A stretch of DNA of 64,000 nt from Pseudooceanicola nitratireducens (GTDB lineage Bacteria; Pseudomonadota; Alphaproteobacteria; Rhodobacterales; Rhodobacteraceae), in contig NZ_FNZG01000002.1 in assembly GCF_900109195.1 (NCBI RefSeq), forward strand, positions 938,191-1,002,190. Reading direction: 5' to 3'. Positions 26,377 to 34,491 of the stretch are shown here, in pieces. Numbering within the stretch: the stretch's first letter is position 1; every line of letters begins with the position of its first letter. The position numbers and the translations under genes were made by a program. The notes below the pieces were generated by a model. The model saw only the letters and a list, made by a program, of their open reading frames with translations, did no database searches and was not told the origin of the DNA.

Positions 26377-28647
26377 TCATATTTCCTTTCCGGTCTGCGG
26401 ATCGACGAACTTGAAAGCAACGGTTGCAAGCACTTGCCGCGACTGGCGCTCCAGCAGGTGGATGTAGCGGCGTTGCGCGATCAACCTCGAAACCTCGGCG
26501 TAGTAGGATTGGGTCGTTTTCAGGCGCTTGTGACCGAGAATTTCCTTGACCAATGCCATGGCGGACGGGTCCTGATCGAGGATGACCTTTCCGGCGAGGT
26601 GGCGCATCACGTGCAGGCAGAGGTCCAGCCCGCAATGCTTCTTCATGTGCTTCTTGAAGCTGTTGTTGAGCTTGGCTCTGGTGAAGTAACCCATACCGGG
26701 GGCGTAGCCGCCATTCTCGATTTCGCGCCCGCCGGCACCTGGAAATAAGTGAGGGTTGTCGGGGGAAGCTTTCGCCCGTCTCCGGGCAATCGGCAGGAAG
26801 TGCTTGATGTAGTATTTCAGCATTCGGACGGTTTCACGGTCGATCCGGACGTGGATCTCCTTCAGAGTCTTGCCCTCGTGCGCAGGAATGATCAGCGTGC
26901 CCTCTCCGTCACCTTCGGGCAGGATAAGGTGACGATCATCCCCGACATGGCGATATCGCGCGTGGTTCGTGCGCCGGACCGGCGCCACGTATTGCCCCAT
27001 TCGAGCGATGAGCGCGTTGCGTGCGAGGGCCACGTGGGTGGACCGCGGCTTGCGACCCTGCCGGATCGGGGCGCATGCCAGGCTCCAAAGGACGGAAGGA
27101 GCCTCGAACCAGCGCTTGAGCTGAGATGTGTCGGCAAATTTCGCGAGCATAGTGGAATGGCGAGTGCCAATGCGTCGTTCGGCATAGACGCGCTTGAAGC
27201 TTCCGTCTGCCGACCGCTTCATTGCGATAACGCTTGGGTCGAGCTGCCGTTTTAACTCCTCGACTTCCGCCAGCCGACTGGGGTCGATGGCAAGCGCCCG
27301 CCCGACGGAACAGAGGGCTTCCACCAAAGTGTGTTCGTAGCGGCCTTTCACCTTGGGGTCGAAGACGCGCCCCTGCGACTCCTCCCTCTTGCGCCGCGCC
27401 GCGCGGACAGAAGCGACCAAAGCCGAAACAATGGACCGACAGAACAGGTCTCCGAGGGCCATGGGTTTCGATTGCACCCGCGGGTCGGATTCCGCAGCAT
27501 GCCATGCGCGTTTGACTGCATCCCGCCAGTTCTTGTGAGTGCCGGGCTCCAAGATCGGTGCGGCCGCCCTCTGATCTGAAACCGGGGTCTCGAAGGCGAT
27601 GCCCAGATCGGCGTATTCCGGGTCTTCGTCCGGGACAAGGCCTCCCCAGTCGCCGGGGTTCCGGACCGAGATCGCCGTCGCAAGGTATGCGTCTACAGGC
27701 GTGCGAATTCCTGGAGGGACGGCGGTCCATGCCACGTTCTGCTGGCGGTGCACGGGAGCACCGGGTAACCGCAGGTGCGGGCCCTCGAAACCGTCTTCGA
27801 CTGTGTCGTTCCACCGCCGAAAGGCGGCGCGTAGCTTCTCGATATAGGTCGGCGAATGTGTTGCCAGTTCCATGGCGACGAAGGCCTCGATGAGCGTGTC
27901 ATCAATCTCTACCGGGGCAATCCCCTGCCGCGCGCAGAACCCGGCAAGGCGTCGTAGGATCGCGACGGCACTCTTCTCGTGTTCCTTCATCTGGTGGTCG
28001 AGACTCGCGAGAATCTTTTGCCACTGCGAAGGCAGGGTCGCGGGGGCCGTCTCCCGCATGCCGGTGCTTAGCGGATCAACGAACCGCACTACCTTGCGAA
28101 TGAGAGTCCGTTTGTTCTCGAGTGACTTCATGCTCGCGACACCGAAGGTCTCCGGAGTAGCGGTCCGCAGGAACGGCTCGATTGCACTGGCAGTCGCAGG
28201 GAGATCCTCGAGTGCGCCATTTTCCGATGCAGCGAGAGCTTCGAGCGCCGAGACGGCACGGCGCAACTCGTCGCTGCCGAGCCGGAGCCCAGCCGCGGTC
28301 GCCGCATCTGCAAGAGTCGGAAGTCGTGCGCGAAGGCGCTGAGCCAGCCAGCGCGTGGGCCGATCGTCCCAAGCCCGCAAGGCGCGGCGCAAGTCACTTG
28401 CGACCTGCAACCAGCGTTCCCCCACCTTCGCCTTCGTATCGGCATCGGGCGACTCGACCATCTGCCGGAGTCTTTCCACTGGCACCTCGCCGCCATCCCC
28501 CATGGCAGCACAGACGGTCGCCAGGCTTGCGAGAGTCGCGGTCCGGGTGGCCCCTTTCATGGTGGTTAGCCAGAGGCACCGGCGCAGGTCTGCGGTATCG
28601 CCGTTCTCGGTTGCGACATCGGTGCTTGCAAAAGTTTCGTGCTTCAT
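26377..28647 (-). CDS. Large tyrosine recombinase, first of a coupled pair (756 aa)
   Basis: An unusually long tyrosine recombinase. The C-terminal catalytic domain shows LHVMRHLAGKVIL (H-x-x-R), EILGHKRLKTTQSYYAEV (GH box and Tyr). The N-terminal 450 or so residues are helical and of unknown role, including a core-binding-like stretch HSPTYIEKLRAAFRRWND. The start MKHETFAST at 28647 is preferred; the frame stays open to 28884 but overlaps the HTH gene. Stop and next start are one base apart. A third recombinase, as in RIT elements, is not present. Confidence 0.85.
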   Translation of the reverse strand: MKHETFASTDVATENGDTADLRRCLWLTTMKGATRTATLASLATVCAAMGDGGEVPVERLRQMVESPDADTKAKVGERWLQVASDLRRALRAWDDRPTRWLAQRLRARLPTLADAATAAGLRLGSDELRRAVSALEALAASENGALEDLPATASAIEPFLRTATPETFGVASMKSLENKRTLIRKVVRFVDPLSTGMRETAPATLPSQWQKILASLDHQMKEHEKSAVAILRRLAGFCARQGIAPVEIDDTLIEAFVAMELATHSPTYIEKLRAAFRRWNDTVEDGFEGPHLRLPGAPVHRQQNVAWTAVPPGIRTPVDAYLATAISVRNPGDWGGLVPDEDPEYADLGIAFETPVSDQRAAAPILEPGTHKNWRDAVKRAWHAAESDPRVQSKPMALGDLFCRSIVSALVASVRAARRKREESQGRVFDPKVKGRYEHTLVEALCSVGRALAIDPSRLAEVEELKRQLDPSVIAMKRSADGSFKRVYAERRIGTRHSTMLAKFADTSQLKRWFEAPSVLWSLACAPIRQGRKPRSTHVALARNALIARMGQYVAPVRRTNHARYRHVGDDRHLILPEGDGEGTLIIPAHEGKTLKEIHVRIDRETVRMLKYYIKHFLPIARRRAKASPDNPHLFPGAGGREIENGGYAPGMGYFTRAKLNNSFKKHMKKHCGLDLCLHVMRHLAGKVILDQDPSAMALVKEILGHKRLKTTQSYYAEVSRLIAQRRYIHLLERQSRQVLATVAFKFVDPQTGKEI

Positions 28648-28849
28648 TGTCTGGTTCGTCCTGTTTGATTGGTCCTGCGACCCGGTTTCGAGGTCCTGGC
28701 GCGTTCCGGCACACGCCGGCGGGACCTCGAGATCGGGCGACAGGGGCAGTCGCGGCGCGCCGTGGTCGGTCATCTGGCGACAAGGGATGTCATCTGCCGC
28801 CACCGGGGGGATTGGGGTGGTCTGCATGCCAACGCCGTGCAGTCCAACC

Positions 28850-29116
28850 TCACTCCCCGGGTTCCGCAACCTTATGTTTTTCAATAATTTCTTCTGGCGC
28901 GCCCGAAATGCGGCAATAAAGCCGCCAGCTCTCCATCATTTCTTCGGCGATGCCTTGGAATTCCCATATGTGTAGCGCTGTGACTGTCCACCGTCCGGAC
29001 GCCCTCGATCCACGCAGGCGACCGCTATCGAGGTAACGGAGCACCTGGCGCTCGGAGCGCGCCAAGACCAGGCCGGCGTCAGCTGCGGTGTAGGTCTCGT
29101 CTGGAGCAACGATCAT
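28850..29116 (-). CDS. Excisionase-like HTH protein (88 aa)
   Basis: MerR/Xis-type winged-helix: YTAADAGLVLARSERQVLRYLDSGRLRGSRASGRWTVTALH (read as a pattern). Such proteins bind att-site DNA and steer recombination toward excision, or act as small regulators. The ATG at 29116 overlaps the stop of the preceding HTH gene (ATGA). About 200 bases separate it from the large recombinase on the same strand, so it is probably co-transcribed with it. Confidence 0.75.
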   Translation of the reverse strand: MIVAPDETYTAADAGLVLARSERQVLRYLDSGRLRGSRASGRWTVTALHIWEFQGIAEEMMESWRLYCRISGAPEEIIEKHKVAEPGE

Positions 29117-29469
29117 GGCCGTGCCTCCCCGCTCACACAGCACTGAAGCTCGAGCGGCAACCAACGCACAGATCGGCCCACACGGAGAGATTTGAGTTCA
29201 CCACGCGCCGTGCGTGCTCGGACATCGTCCGGCGCACAGCCGAGGCGTGCCGCGACTTCGTGCAGGGTGAGCAGTGCCTGCGGTCGGTCGCCGTCGAAAC
29301 ACATTTGAAGAAGCGCGGGCAATTCTCCGACAGGGAGAGCGAGGGTCGCGCCGATGCGGATCGCGCTGAGATCACCTTTGTCGACCAATCGCGTCACCGT
29401 TCGTGGAGAGACGGCAAGAAGCCTGGCGGCCTCGGCAATCGAGATGGGCTGTATAGTGCTGATTTTCAT
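29113..29469 (-). CDS. Tandem excisionase-like HTH protein (118 aa)
   Basis: Contains two helix-turn-helix units: SIAEAARLLAVSPRTVTRLVDKG (about residues 10-32) and LTLHEVAARLGCAPDDVRARTARG in the second half, each followed by a wing-like strand. Start ATG 29469 (MKISTIQPIS) is chosen because upstream residues look non-coding; the ribosome site is weak. It is the first gene of the leftward module HTH-HTH-recombinase-recombinase. A large perfect palindrome lies 90 bases upstream. Confidence 0.75.
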   Translation of the reverse strand: MKISTIQPISIAEAARLLAVSPRTVTRLVDKGDLSAIRIGATLALPVGELPALLQMCFDGDRPQALLTLHEVAARLGCAPDDVRARTARGELKSLRVGRSVRWLPLELQCCVSGEARP

Positions 29470-29559
29470 TGGCTTTATCCATGTCTTGGTTGGGTTTGAG
29501 ATGGACATAGGGAAAATTCGCCCGATCAAAAAACACGTCGCCGACAAGCAGCCAATCCA

Positions 29560-29613
29560 CCTGACAGACATACGGACCCTCCCCGTAGGGAGAGGGTCCG
29601 TATGTCTGTCAGG
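29560..29613. repeat. Perfect 21-bp-arm palindrome upstream of the module
   Basis: The left arm 29560-29580 starts CCTGACAGACATACGG and the right arm 29593-29613 ends CCGTATGTCTGTCAGG, perfect inverted copies over 21 bases. The 12-base loop can form a small inner stem. It lies between the divergent HTH gene (start 29469) and the RepA-like gene (start 29725), so it is not a terminator; it could be an operator, recombinase site or replication structure. Confidence 0.85.
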
Positions 29614-29724
29614 CGGCCATCGAGAAAATTTCGCCGTGCCGTTTTTTTTCTTCCAGCGGTCGGACCTAAGTCCCTTCTGACAGCAAGTCGGACATTCTCA
29701 CGAGCCGCCAAAAGGACACCCGCA

Positions 29725-30822
29725 ATGCACAATCATCGACACCCCGAAGTGAACCCGAAGACGCCGGAGGGCCTCTATCGGGACGCCCGCACCCACCGAC
29801 CGAATCTGGTATGGAACTACGCCGTGAAAGGCTGGTTAAGGCGCGCGGAAACATCTGTCCTATTCGGACCGAGCAACTGTGGAAAATCTGCCTTGGTATG
29901 CCATCTCGGCAACTGCATCGTCACCGGAACGCCCTACTTCGGTGCACGAGTGCGGCAAGGTATTGTCGTCCATGTCGGCGCAGAGGCCCCTACGTCCGTG
30001 CTCGACCGAATGCAGGCGCATGGAATCGGAGAGTCTCCAACGACCTCGCCTTACATTGTTCGCATGGAACCTGTGAACCTTTCGGATCCCGAGCAAGTGG
30101 AACAATTCATTGCCGAGCTCAACAACCTGGTTCGTGATTTTGGCCAAAAAGTCGTTCTGATCGTCTTCGACACCCTGGCTCGGTCGATCACTGGCGTCGA
30201 TGAGAACTGCGCCGCGTCCATGACCGGCGTTGTCAATGCTGCCGAGAGGATCGCGCGGCGCAGCAACGCGCATGTCATGCTGGTGCACCACACCGGAAAA
30301 GATACGGATCGCGGCGGCCGTGGAAGCTCTGCCCTGCGCGGTGCTGTCGACACCGAGATTTCGCTCATGCCGCAGAAAGCAGAGGCAGTGCGCGTCCTTC
30401 AGGAAAAACAACGCACGATGCCGAAGGCGGGAGACCATTACTTTCGAACCGAGAGCTTTGTCCTGGGTCATGATGAGGATGGTGAAGACCGCACTACGGT
30501 GAAAGCTGTCGAGAGCCAGAAACCGTCAGACAAGGAAGCTGTGGGCAAGCCGACGCAAGCATCGAAATATGACACGGCGGTCCTGACCGTCCTCTACATC
30601 CGCGGCCTGACCGGCAAGCGCGGCGCAGAGACTTTCAAGGCACGCGATATCCTCGAATGCGTGCCGCCAGAGATATTCGGGGGCATGTCGGACGAAAACA
30701 GTATGGCGACCATCCGACGCGTGCTCGGCCGGTTGTCCGAGCAAGAGGCCCCGGTTGTCGAGAAAGTCGGCAGCGACTGGCGCCTTCGCGGTGCCGACGG
30801 CACCGCCTCGTCTGGAACGTGA
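29725..30822 (+). CDS. RepA-like AAA ATPase (365 aa)
   Basis: RecA-fold ATPase of the AAA_25/RepA hexameric-helicase type found on plasmids and integrative elements. Walker A GPSNCGKSALV, Walker B KVVLIVFDTLARS, and the motif MLVHHTGKDTDRGGRGSSALRGAVD are visible. The C-terminal 100 residues look like a winged-helix domain (TIRRVLGRLSEQEAPVVEKVGSDWRLR). ATG 29725 has AAAGGA eight bases upstream; the longer frame reaching to 29602 runs from the palindrome and is unlikely. It may support replication or priming of the island in a circular state, or be a regulator. Confidence 0.85.
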   Translation: MHNHRHPEVNPKTPEGLYRDARTHRPNLVWNYAVKGWLRRAETSVLFGPSNCGKSALVCHLGNCIVTGTPYFGARVRQGIVVHVGAEAPTSVLDRMQAHGIGESPTTSPYIVRMEPVNLSDPEQVEQFIAELNNLVRDFGQKVVLIVFDTLARSITGVDENCAASMTGVVNAAERIARRSNAHVMLVHHTGKDTDRGGRGSSALRGAVDTEISLMPQKAEAVRVLQEKQRTMPKAGDHYFRTESFVLGHDEDGEDRTTVKAVESQKPSDKEAVGKPTQASKYDTAVLTVLYIRGLTGKRGAETFKARDILECVPPEIFGGMSDENSMATIRRVLGRLSEQEAPVVEKVGSDWRLRGADGTASSGT

Positions 30823-30881
30823 CGGGCGGAATTTCCGGTCACGCCCACTTAGCCAATATTCCCATCAACCGCAGCCATTAG

Positions 30882-30902
30882 ACCGGGTTTGTCATTCCCG
30901 GT
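30882..30902 (+). terminator. Short hairpin after the RepA-like gene
   Basis: ACCGGG (30882-30887) pairs with CCCGGT (30897-30902) across a 9-base loop, about 60 bases after the stop; only TTG follows, so terminator strength is doubtful. Confidence 0.3.
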
Positions 30903-30929
30903 TTGACCAACCGAAAGACAAAGTCCTTA

Positions 30930-31066
30930 TGACCAAGACCCTCGCTACGCAAAACCAAGGCGGCCGACCGAGAAGCTATTCACCGGATCTCGTCCATCAG
31001 ATCGTCTCTGACATGCTGGAGAACGGCAAAACGGTCGTCGACATTGATGCCGCCGCTGTCAGGGAG
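30930..31066 (+). pseudogene. 5' fragment of an unknown gene cut by an IS3-family element
   Basis: A frame starting MTKTLATQNQGGRPRSY and continuing SPDLVHQIVSDMLENGKTVV runs directly into the left inverted repeat of the IS at 31067. The rest of the gene is not found beyond the right end, where a different gene fragment (TcmP) appears. The GRPRSYSPDLV start suggests a small DNA-binding or KfrA-type protein, but this is a guess. Confidence 0.6.
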
Positions 31067-31094
31067 GTGGACTTGCCCGGAAAAAGTGGAGAGC
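31067..31094 (+). repeat. Left terminal inverted repeat of the IS3-family element
   Basis: Begins GTGGACTTGCCCGG, then AAAAA, then GTGGAGAGC. It matches the right end at 23 of 28 positions. Confidence 0.85.
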
Positions 31095-31361
31095 ACCAAC
31101 TGAGGAACCAGGAGGTGTTCTATGGGAAACGGAAACAGACCTACGCCGGAGTTTCGGCGTGAAGCAGTCAGACTGGCGCTGACAAGCGGTCGGACACGGC
31201 GCGAGATCGCAGAAGATCTGGGCATTGGCCTATCGAAGTTGACGCGATGGCTCAGTCGTGAACGGGGTGCTGGTGAGCCGGTCGAGGCGTCGATGGACCT
31301 GCACGCCGAGTTGAAGCGGTTACGACGCGAGAACACGGTTCTGAAGCAGGAGCGTGACATC

Positions 31362-32954
31362 CTAAAAAACCGTTCTGGGCCGCAGCCCGCCTGTGCGGGG
31401 TAGCAACAGCTTGTGCTATGCTCGTAGCGAAGGGCAGTTGCCGATGGCTTATTGGTGGGCTGGACCCCGTTAAAAAACGTGGCACAAGGGCTGATGCGCA
31501 CTTGAGAGTGGTGACGGCGCGATAGCGGCGATCCCGGTTAGGAAGATGAAGAACTTGCATGGCCCACGCCCTTCGTTCCGAACGGAGGAGATGTCATGCC
31601 CAGACCTACGACCGGCGGCCACCCGGACTTGAAGATGGTCAATCCCGATGCGGCCGCGATCGACATCGGCTCGACGATGCATATGGCAGCGGTGAATCCG
31701 TCCAGCTGTGACATGTCGGTTCGCGCCTTCGGCACGTTCACCCAGGATCTGCACGACCTCGCCGACTGGTTCCGGTCTTGCGGCGTCACCAGCGTGGCCA
31801 TGGAATCCACCGGTGTCTACTGGATACCGGCGTTCGAGATCCTCGAGGCCCGAGGCTTCGAGGTGATCCTCGTGAACGCCCGTTATGCCAAGAACGTGCC
31901 CGGCCGCAAAACCGATGTCAGCGATGCAGGATGGCTGCGCCAGTTGCATTCCTACGGCCTGCTGCGTGGTAGTTTCCGCCCCGAAGCCGAGATCGCAACC
32001 CTGCGTGCTTACATGCGCCAGCGCGAACGTCTGACAGAGTATGCGGCCGCGCATATTCAACACATGCAGAAGGCGCTGATGGAGTTGAACTTACAGCTGC
32101 ACCATGTCGTCTCCGACATCACCGGCGCGACCGGCATGAAGATCATTCGCGCCATCGTCGCGGGTGAGCGCGATCCGGAGGTGCTGGCCGCTTACCGGGA
32201 TGTGCGATGCAAATCCTCGCCGGAGACGATCCGGGCAGCACTTGTGGGCAATGACCGGGCGGAACATGTCTTCGCTCTGGCGCAGTCGCTTGACCTTTAT
32301 GACTTCTACAAAGCCAAGATCAAGGAATGCGATCAGCGGCTGGAAGCGGCTGTTGCCGCCCTCTCAGTCAAGGGAGGGGACGATCGGCCGCCGCTGCCGA
32401 AGGCCCGGATCAAAGGCAGGCAAGTCAATGCACCGGCCTTCGACGTGCGAGCAGCGCTCTACGGGGTATTGGGAACCGACCTGACCCAGATACATGGCCT
32501 TGGTCCTTCGCTGGCGCTGAAGCTGGTGGCTGAGTGCGGCACTGATCTGCGCGCGTGGAAGACGGCAAAGCACTTCACATCCTGGCTCTGCCTGGCACCC
32601 GGCAACAAGATCTCCGGGGGCAAGCTTCTGTCGTCGAAGACGCGGCGCTCCTCAAGCCGGGCGGCGGCCCTGTTGCGATTGGCCGCCACAACCATCGGAC
32701 GCAGCGACACGGCCCTGGGCGCCTTCTATCGCCGTCTCTCGGCGCGGATCGGAAAGCAGAAGGCGGTGACGGCCACCGCCCGCAAGATCGCCGTCCTGTT
32801 CTACAACTCCATCCGGCATGGAATGACTTATCAAGATCAGGGCGCCGCAGCCTATGATGAGCGACACCGCCAGCGCGTCCTCGCGAACCTCCAGCGACGC
32901 GCCAAGACCCTGGGCTACGCCTTGGCGCCCGTTTCGCCTGAACCGGCTGTTTCT
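31362..32954 (+). mobile_element. IS110-family insertion sequence (about 1.59 kb)
   Basis: Contains one DEDD transposase gene and no terminal inverted repeats, as usual for the family. Ends are deduced from how IS3 orfA is rebuilt: keeping one CT dinucleotide (31362-31363 left, 32953-32954 right) restores the OrfA frame with the usual ILRKAAAFFA. A second reading that places the junction within the A-run (left end about 31367) also restores a plausible ILKKAAAFFA. The left non-coding end is about 230 bases; the right end is almost absent. Confidence 0.8.
31380..31595 (+). ncRNA. Candidate bridge RNA region of the IS110 element
   Basis: IS110-group elements encode a structured bridge RNA in the non-coding left end that pairs with target and donor DNA (established for IS621). 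This 216-base non-coding stretch sits in that position before the transposase. Visible structure includes the CCCGC-CTGT-GCGGG hairpin at 31386-31399 and a GCTA/TAGC stem-loop downstream. RNA limits, promoter and guide loops cannot be defined by eye. Confidence 0.4.
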
Positions 32955-32957
32955 TAG
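31596..32957 (+). CDS. IS110-family transposase (453 aa)
   Basis: DEDD RuvC-like recombinase with an N-terminal catalytic half (AAIDIGSTMHMAAV first Asp, SVAMESTGVYWIPAFEIL with Glu, KTDVSDAGWLRQL with the Asp pair) and a C-terminal transposase_20 domain containing the active Ser region IHGLGPSLALKLVAECG and LAPGNKISGGK. ATG 31596 is preceded by GGAGGAG. The stop codon TAG (32955-32957) lies at or beyond the inferred right boundary, so under the CT-core model the target DNA supplies it. The transposase itself looks intact. Confidence 0.92.
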   Translation: MPRPTTGGHPDLKMVNPDAAAIDIGSTMHMAAVNPSSCDMSVRAFGTFTQDLHDLADWFRSCGVTSVAMESTGVYWIPAFEILEARGFEVILVNARYAKNVPGRKTDVSDAGWLRQLHSYGLLRGSFRPEAEIATLRAYMRQRERLTEYAAAHIQHMQKALMELNLQLHHVVSDITGATGMKIIRAIVAGERDPEVLAAYRDVRCKSSPETIRAALVGNDRAEHVFALAQSLDLYDFYKAKIKECDQRLEAAVAALSVKGGDDRPPLPKARIKGRQVNAPAFDVRAALYGVLGTDLTQIHGLGPSLALKLVAECGTDLRAWKTAKHFTSWLCLAPGNKISGGKLLSSKTRRSSSRAAALLRLAATTIGRSDTALGAFYRRLSARIGKQKAVTATARKIAVLFYNSIRHGMTYQDQGAAAYDERHRQRVLANLQRRAKTLGYALAPVSPEPAVS

Positions 32958-32993
32958 GAAAGCAGCAGCCTTCTTCGCGAAAGACGCAAGTCG

Positions 32994-33860
32994 ATGAGCT
33001 TCGCTTTCATAGAGGCGGAGAAGACCAGCTTTCCTATCCAGAGGATGTGCAGGGTTCTCGGAGTCAGCCAGAGCGGGTTTTTCGCCTGGAGGGACCGCCC
33101 CGCCTGTCATCGCCAGCGGCAGGACATGATCCATCTGGCCCACATCCGAACGGCCTTTGCGCTGTCGAACGGGACCTATGGCAGTCCCCGCATGCACCGC
33201 GATCGCGTCGATGAGGGGCACCAGATCGGGCGGCACCGCACGGCACGACTGATGCGCGAGAGCCAGTTGATCGCGCGGCAAAAGCGGCGCTTCAAACGGA
33301 CGACGGACAGTGAACATGCCTGGCCAGTCGCGCCCAACCTCGTGGCACAAGACTTCGCGGCGGACGGTCCGGACAGGAAGTGGGGGGCGGACATCTCCTA
33401 CATCTGGACGGCAGAGGGCTGGCTTCACCTTGCCATTGTCTTGGACCTCTTCTCGCGCCGCGTCGTCGGTTGGGCCACGAGTGATCGCTTGAAGCGTGAC
33501 CTCGCCGTCGAAGCCCTGCGCCATGCTCTGGCCGCTCGCAACCCTGAGCCAGGACTGGTTCACCATTCCGACCGCGGATCGCAATACTGCTCGGTGGACT
33601 ATCAGGCGCGGCTCCGCAAACGTGGCATCTTGATCTCGATGAGCGGGCGCGGGAACTGCTACGTCAACTCGATGGTGGAAACGTTCTTCAAGACCATCAA
33701 GTCGGAGCTGATCTGGCCGGTCACCTGGCAATCCCACCAAAAGGCGGAAAACGCCATCGCCAGACACATCGACGGGTTCTACAATCCCGTCAGACGCCAT
33801 TCATCGCTCGGCTTCCAGAGCCCGATCGCATTCGAGCGAAAGGCCCGCGAAGTGAGCTAA
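32994..33860 (+). CDS. IS3-family OrfB transposase (DDE integrase core)
   Basis: A 288-residue OrfB with the HTH_21-like start VSQSGFFAWRDRPACHR and an rve integrase core. The DDE residues are visible as WGADISYIWT (D), VHHSDRGSQYCS (D) and NSMVETFFKTIKSE (E), with the final R-R-H-S-SLGF box. Its ATG overlaps the TGA of orfA in IS3 style. The protein itself looks intact, but its OrfA partner is broken. Confidence 0.92.
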   Translation: MSFAFIEAEKTSFPIQRMCRVLGVSQSGFFAWRDRPACHRQRQDMIHLAHIRTAFALSNGTYGSPRMHRDRVDEGHQIGRHRTARLMRESQLIARQKRRFKRTTDSEHAWPVAPNLVAQDFAADGPDRKWGADISYIWTAEGWLHLAIVLDLFSRRVVGWATSDRLKRDLAVEALRHALAARNPEPGLVHHSDRGSQYCSVDYQARLRKRGILISMSGRGNCYVNSMVETFFKTIKSELIWPVTWQSHQKAENAIARHIDGFYNPVRRHSSLGFQSPIAFERKAREVS

Positions 33861-33862
33861 AC

Positions 33863-33890
33863 GCTCTCCACGAAACCCGGGCAAGTCCAC
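33863..33890 (-). repeat. Right terminal inverted repeat of the IS3-family element
   Basis: Ends CCGGGCAAGTCCAC and begins GCTCTCCAC; an inverted copy of the left repeat with five central mismatches. It starts three bases after the orfB stop. Confidence 0.85.
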
Positions 33891-34491
33891 ACCGGCATTA
33901 TTTCTTCGACCTCGACGAAACTCGCGCAGAGACGCTGCGCGCTCTCACCGAAGAGCGGAACGGCGTGACGGTTCAGGTGGGCGACTGCAACCCGCTGATC
34001 CGCAACCTCGCGCCGTCTCTCAAGGCGCGCAACATTCGCGGGGTCGCTTTCCTCGACCCCTATGGCGCTCATATGGAATGGGCGACCTTAGAGGCGTTGG
34101 TGGACACAGGCACAATGGAAGTGGTGATCAACTTCCCGCTGGCGATGGCTATCAATCGCCTATCACCCGCTCCGGAAATGTTCCGGAACGTTGGGCCGAC
34201 CAGTTGACCGCCTGCTTCGGAACAGACGAATGGCGCACCATCGCCTATAGCCGGGAGGTCGATTTGTTCGGCAACGAGGTTACGACCAAGAACGGCGATG
34301 TAGCGGAAATGTTGCTCGAACTTTATGTCAGTCGGCTAAAGTCGCTTTTCCCATTCGTCGCCAAACCGCACTTGATCCGGAACACGCGCAACGCGCCGCT
34401 CTATTACCTAATCTGGGCCGGGCCAAACAAACTTGGGCTGAAAGGTGCCGACTACATCCTTCGCCAAGGCGAGAGGGTTGGAAAACGTTGA
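33891..34491 (+). pseudogene. Truncated, frameshifted TcmP (three-Cys-motif partner) gene
   Basis: Reads HYFFDLDETRAETLRAL directly from the IS border, then ARNIRGVAFLDPYGAHMEWATLEAL and VVINFPLAMAINRL. A one-base deletion near 34163 shifts the frame, after which ERWADQLTACFGTDEWRT, SREVDLFGNEV and PLYYLIWAGPNKLGLKGADYIL complete the TcmP C-terminus. The N-terminal hundred or so residues are lost to the IS-linked deletion. TcmP proteins occur in defence-like loci, often beside a Gp37/Gp68-family gene, which is not seen here. Confidence 0.8.

Larger units (their letters stand above)
31122..32997 (+). pseudogene. IS3-family OrfA (transposase N-terminal HTH), split by IS110 insertion
   Basis: The first part, 31122 to about 31363, encodes TPEFRREAVRLALTSGRTRREIAEDLG and a leucine-zipper-like LKRLRRENTVLKQERDIL. 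The reading frame then enters the IS110 left end. The missing tail resumes at 32955: removing the inserted DNA with one CT kept gives DILRKAAAFFAKDASR and a TGA overlapping the orfB ATG, exactly the expected OrfA end. As it stands, OrfA lacks its C-terminal tail and the -1 frameshift fusion to OrfB cannot form, so the IS3 copy is probably immobile on its own. Confidence 0.85.
31067..33890 (+). mobile_element. IS3-family insertion sequence, interrupted by an IS110-family element
   Basis: Bounded by 28-base imperfect inverted repeats (31067-31094 and 33863-33890) that share GTGGACTTGCCCGG and GTGGAGAGC and differ only in five central bases. Inside are orfA and orfB of IS3 type. Without the inserted IS110 the length would be about 1.23 kb, normal for IS3. 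No target-site duplication is visible at the ends, and the flanking fragments belong to different genes, which suggests a deletion beside the element. Confidence 0.88.

Noticed and set aside
29560-29613. Palindrome as a rho-independent terminator
   Set aside because: It lies between two divergent gene starts, with no upstream gene ending into it.
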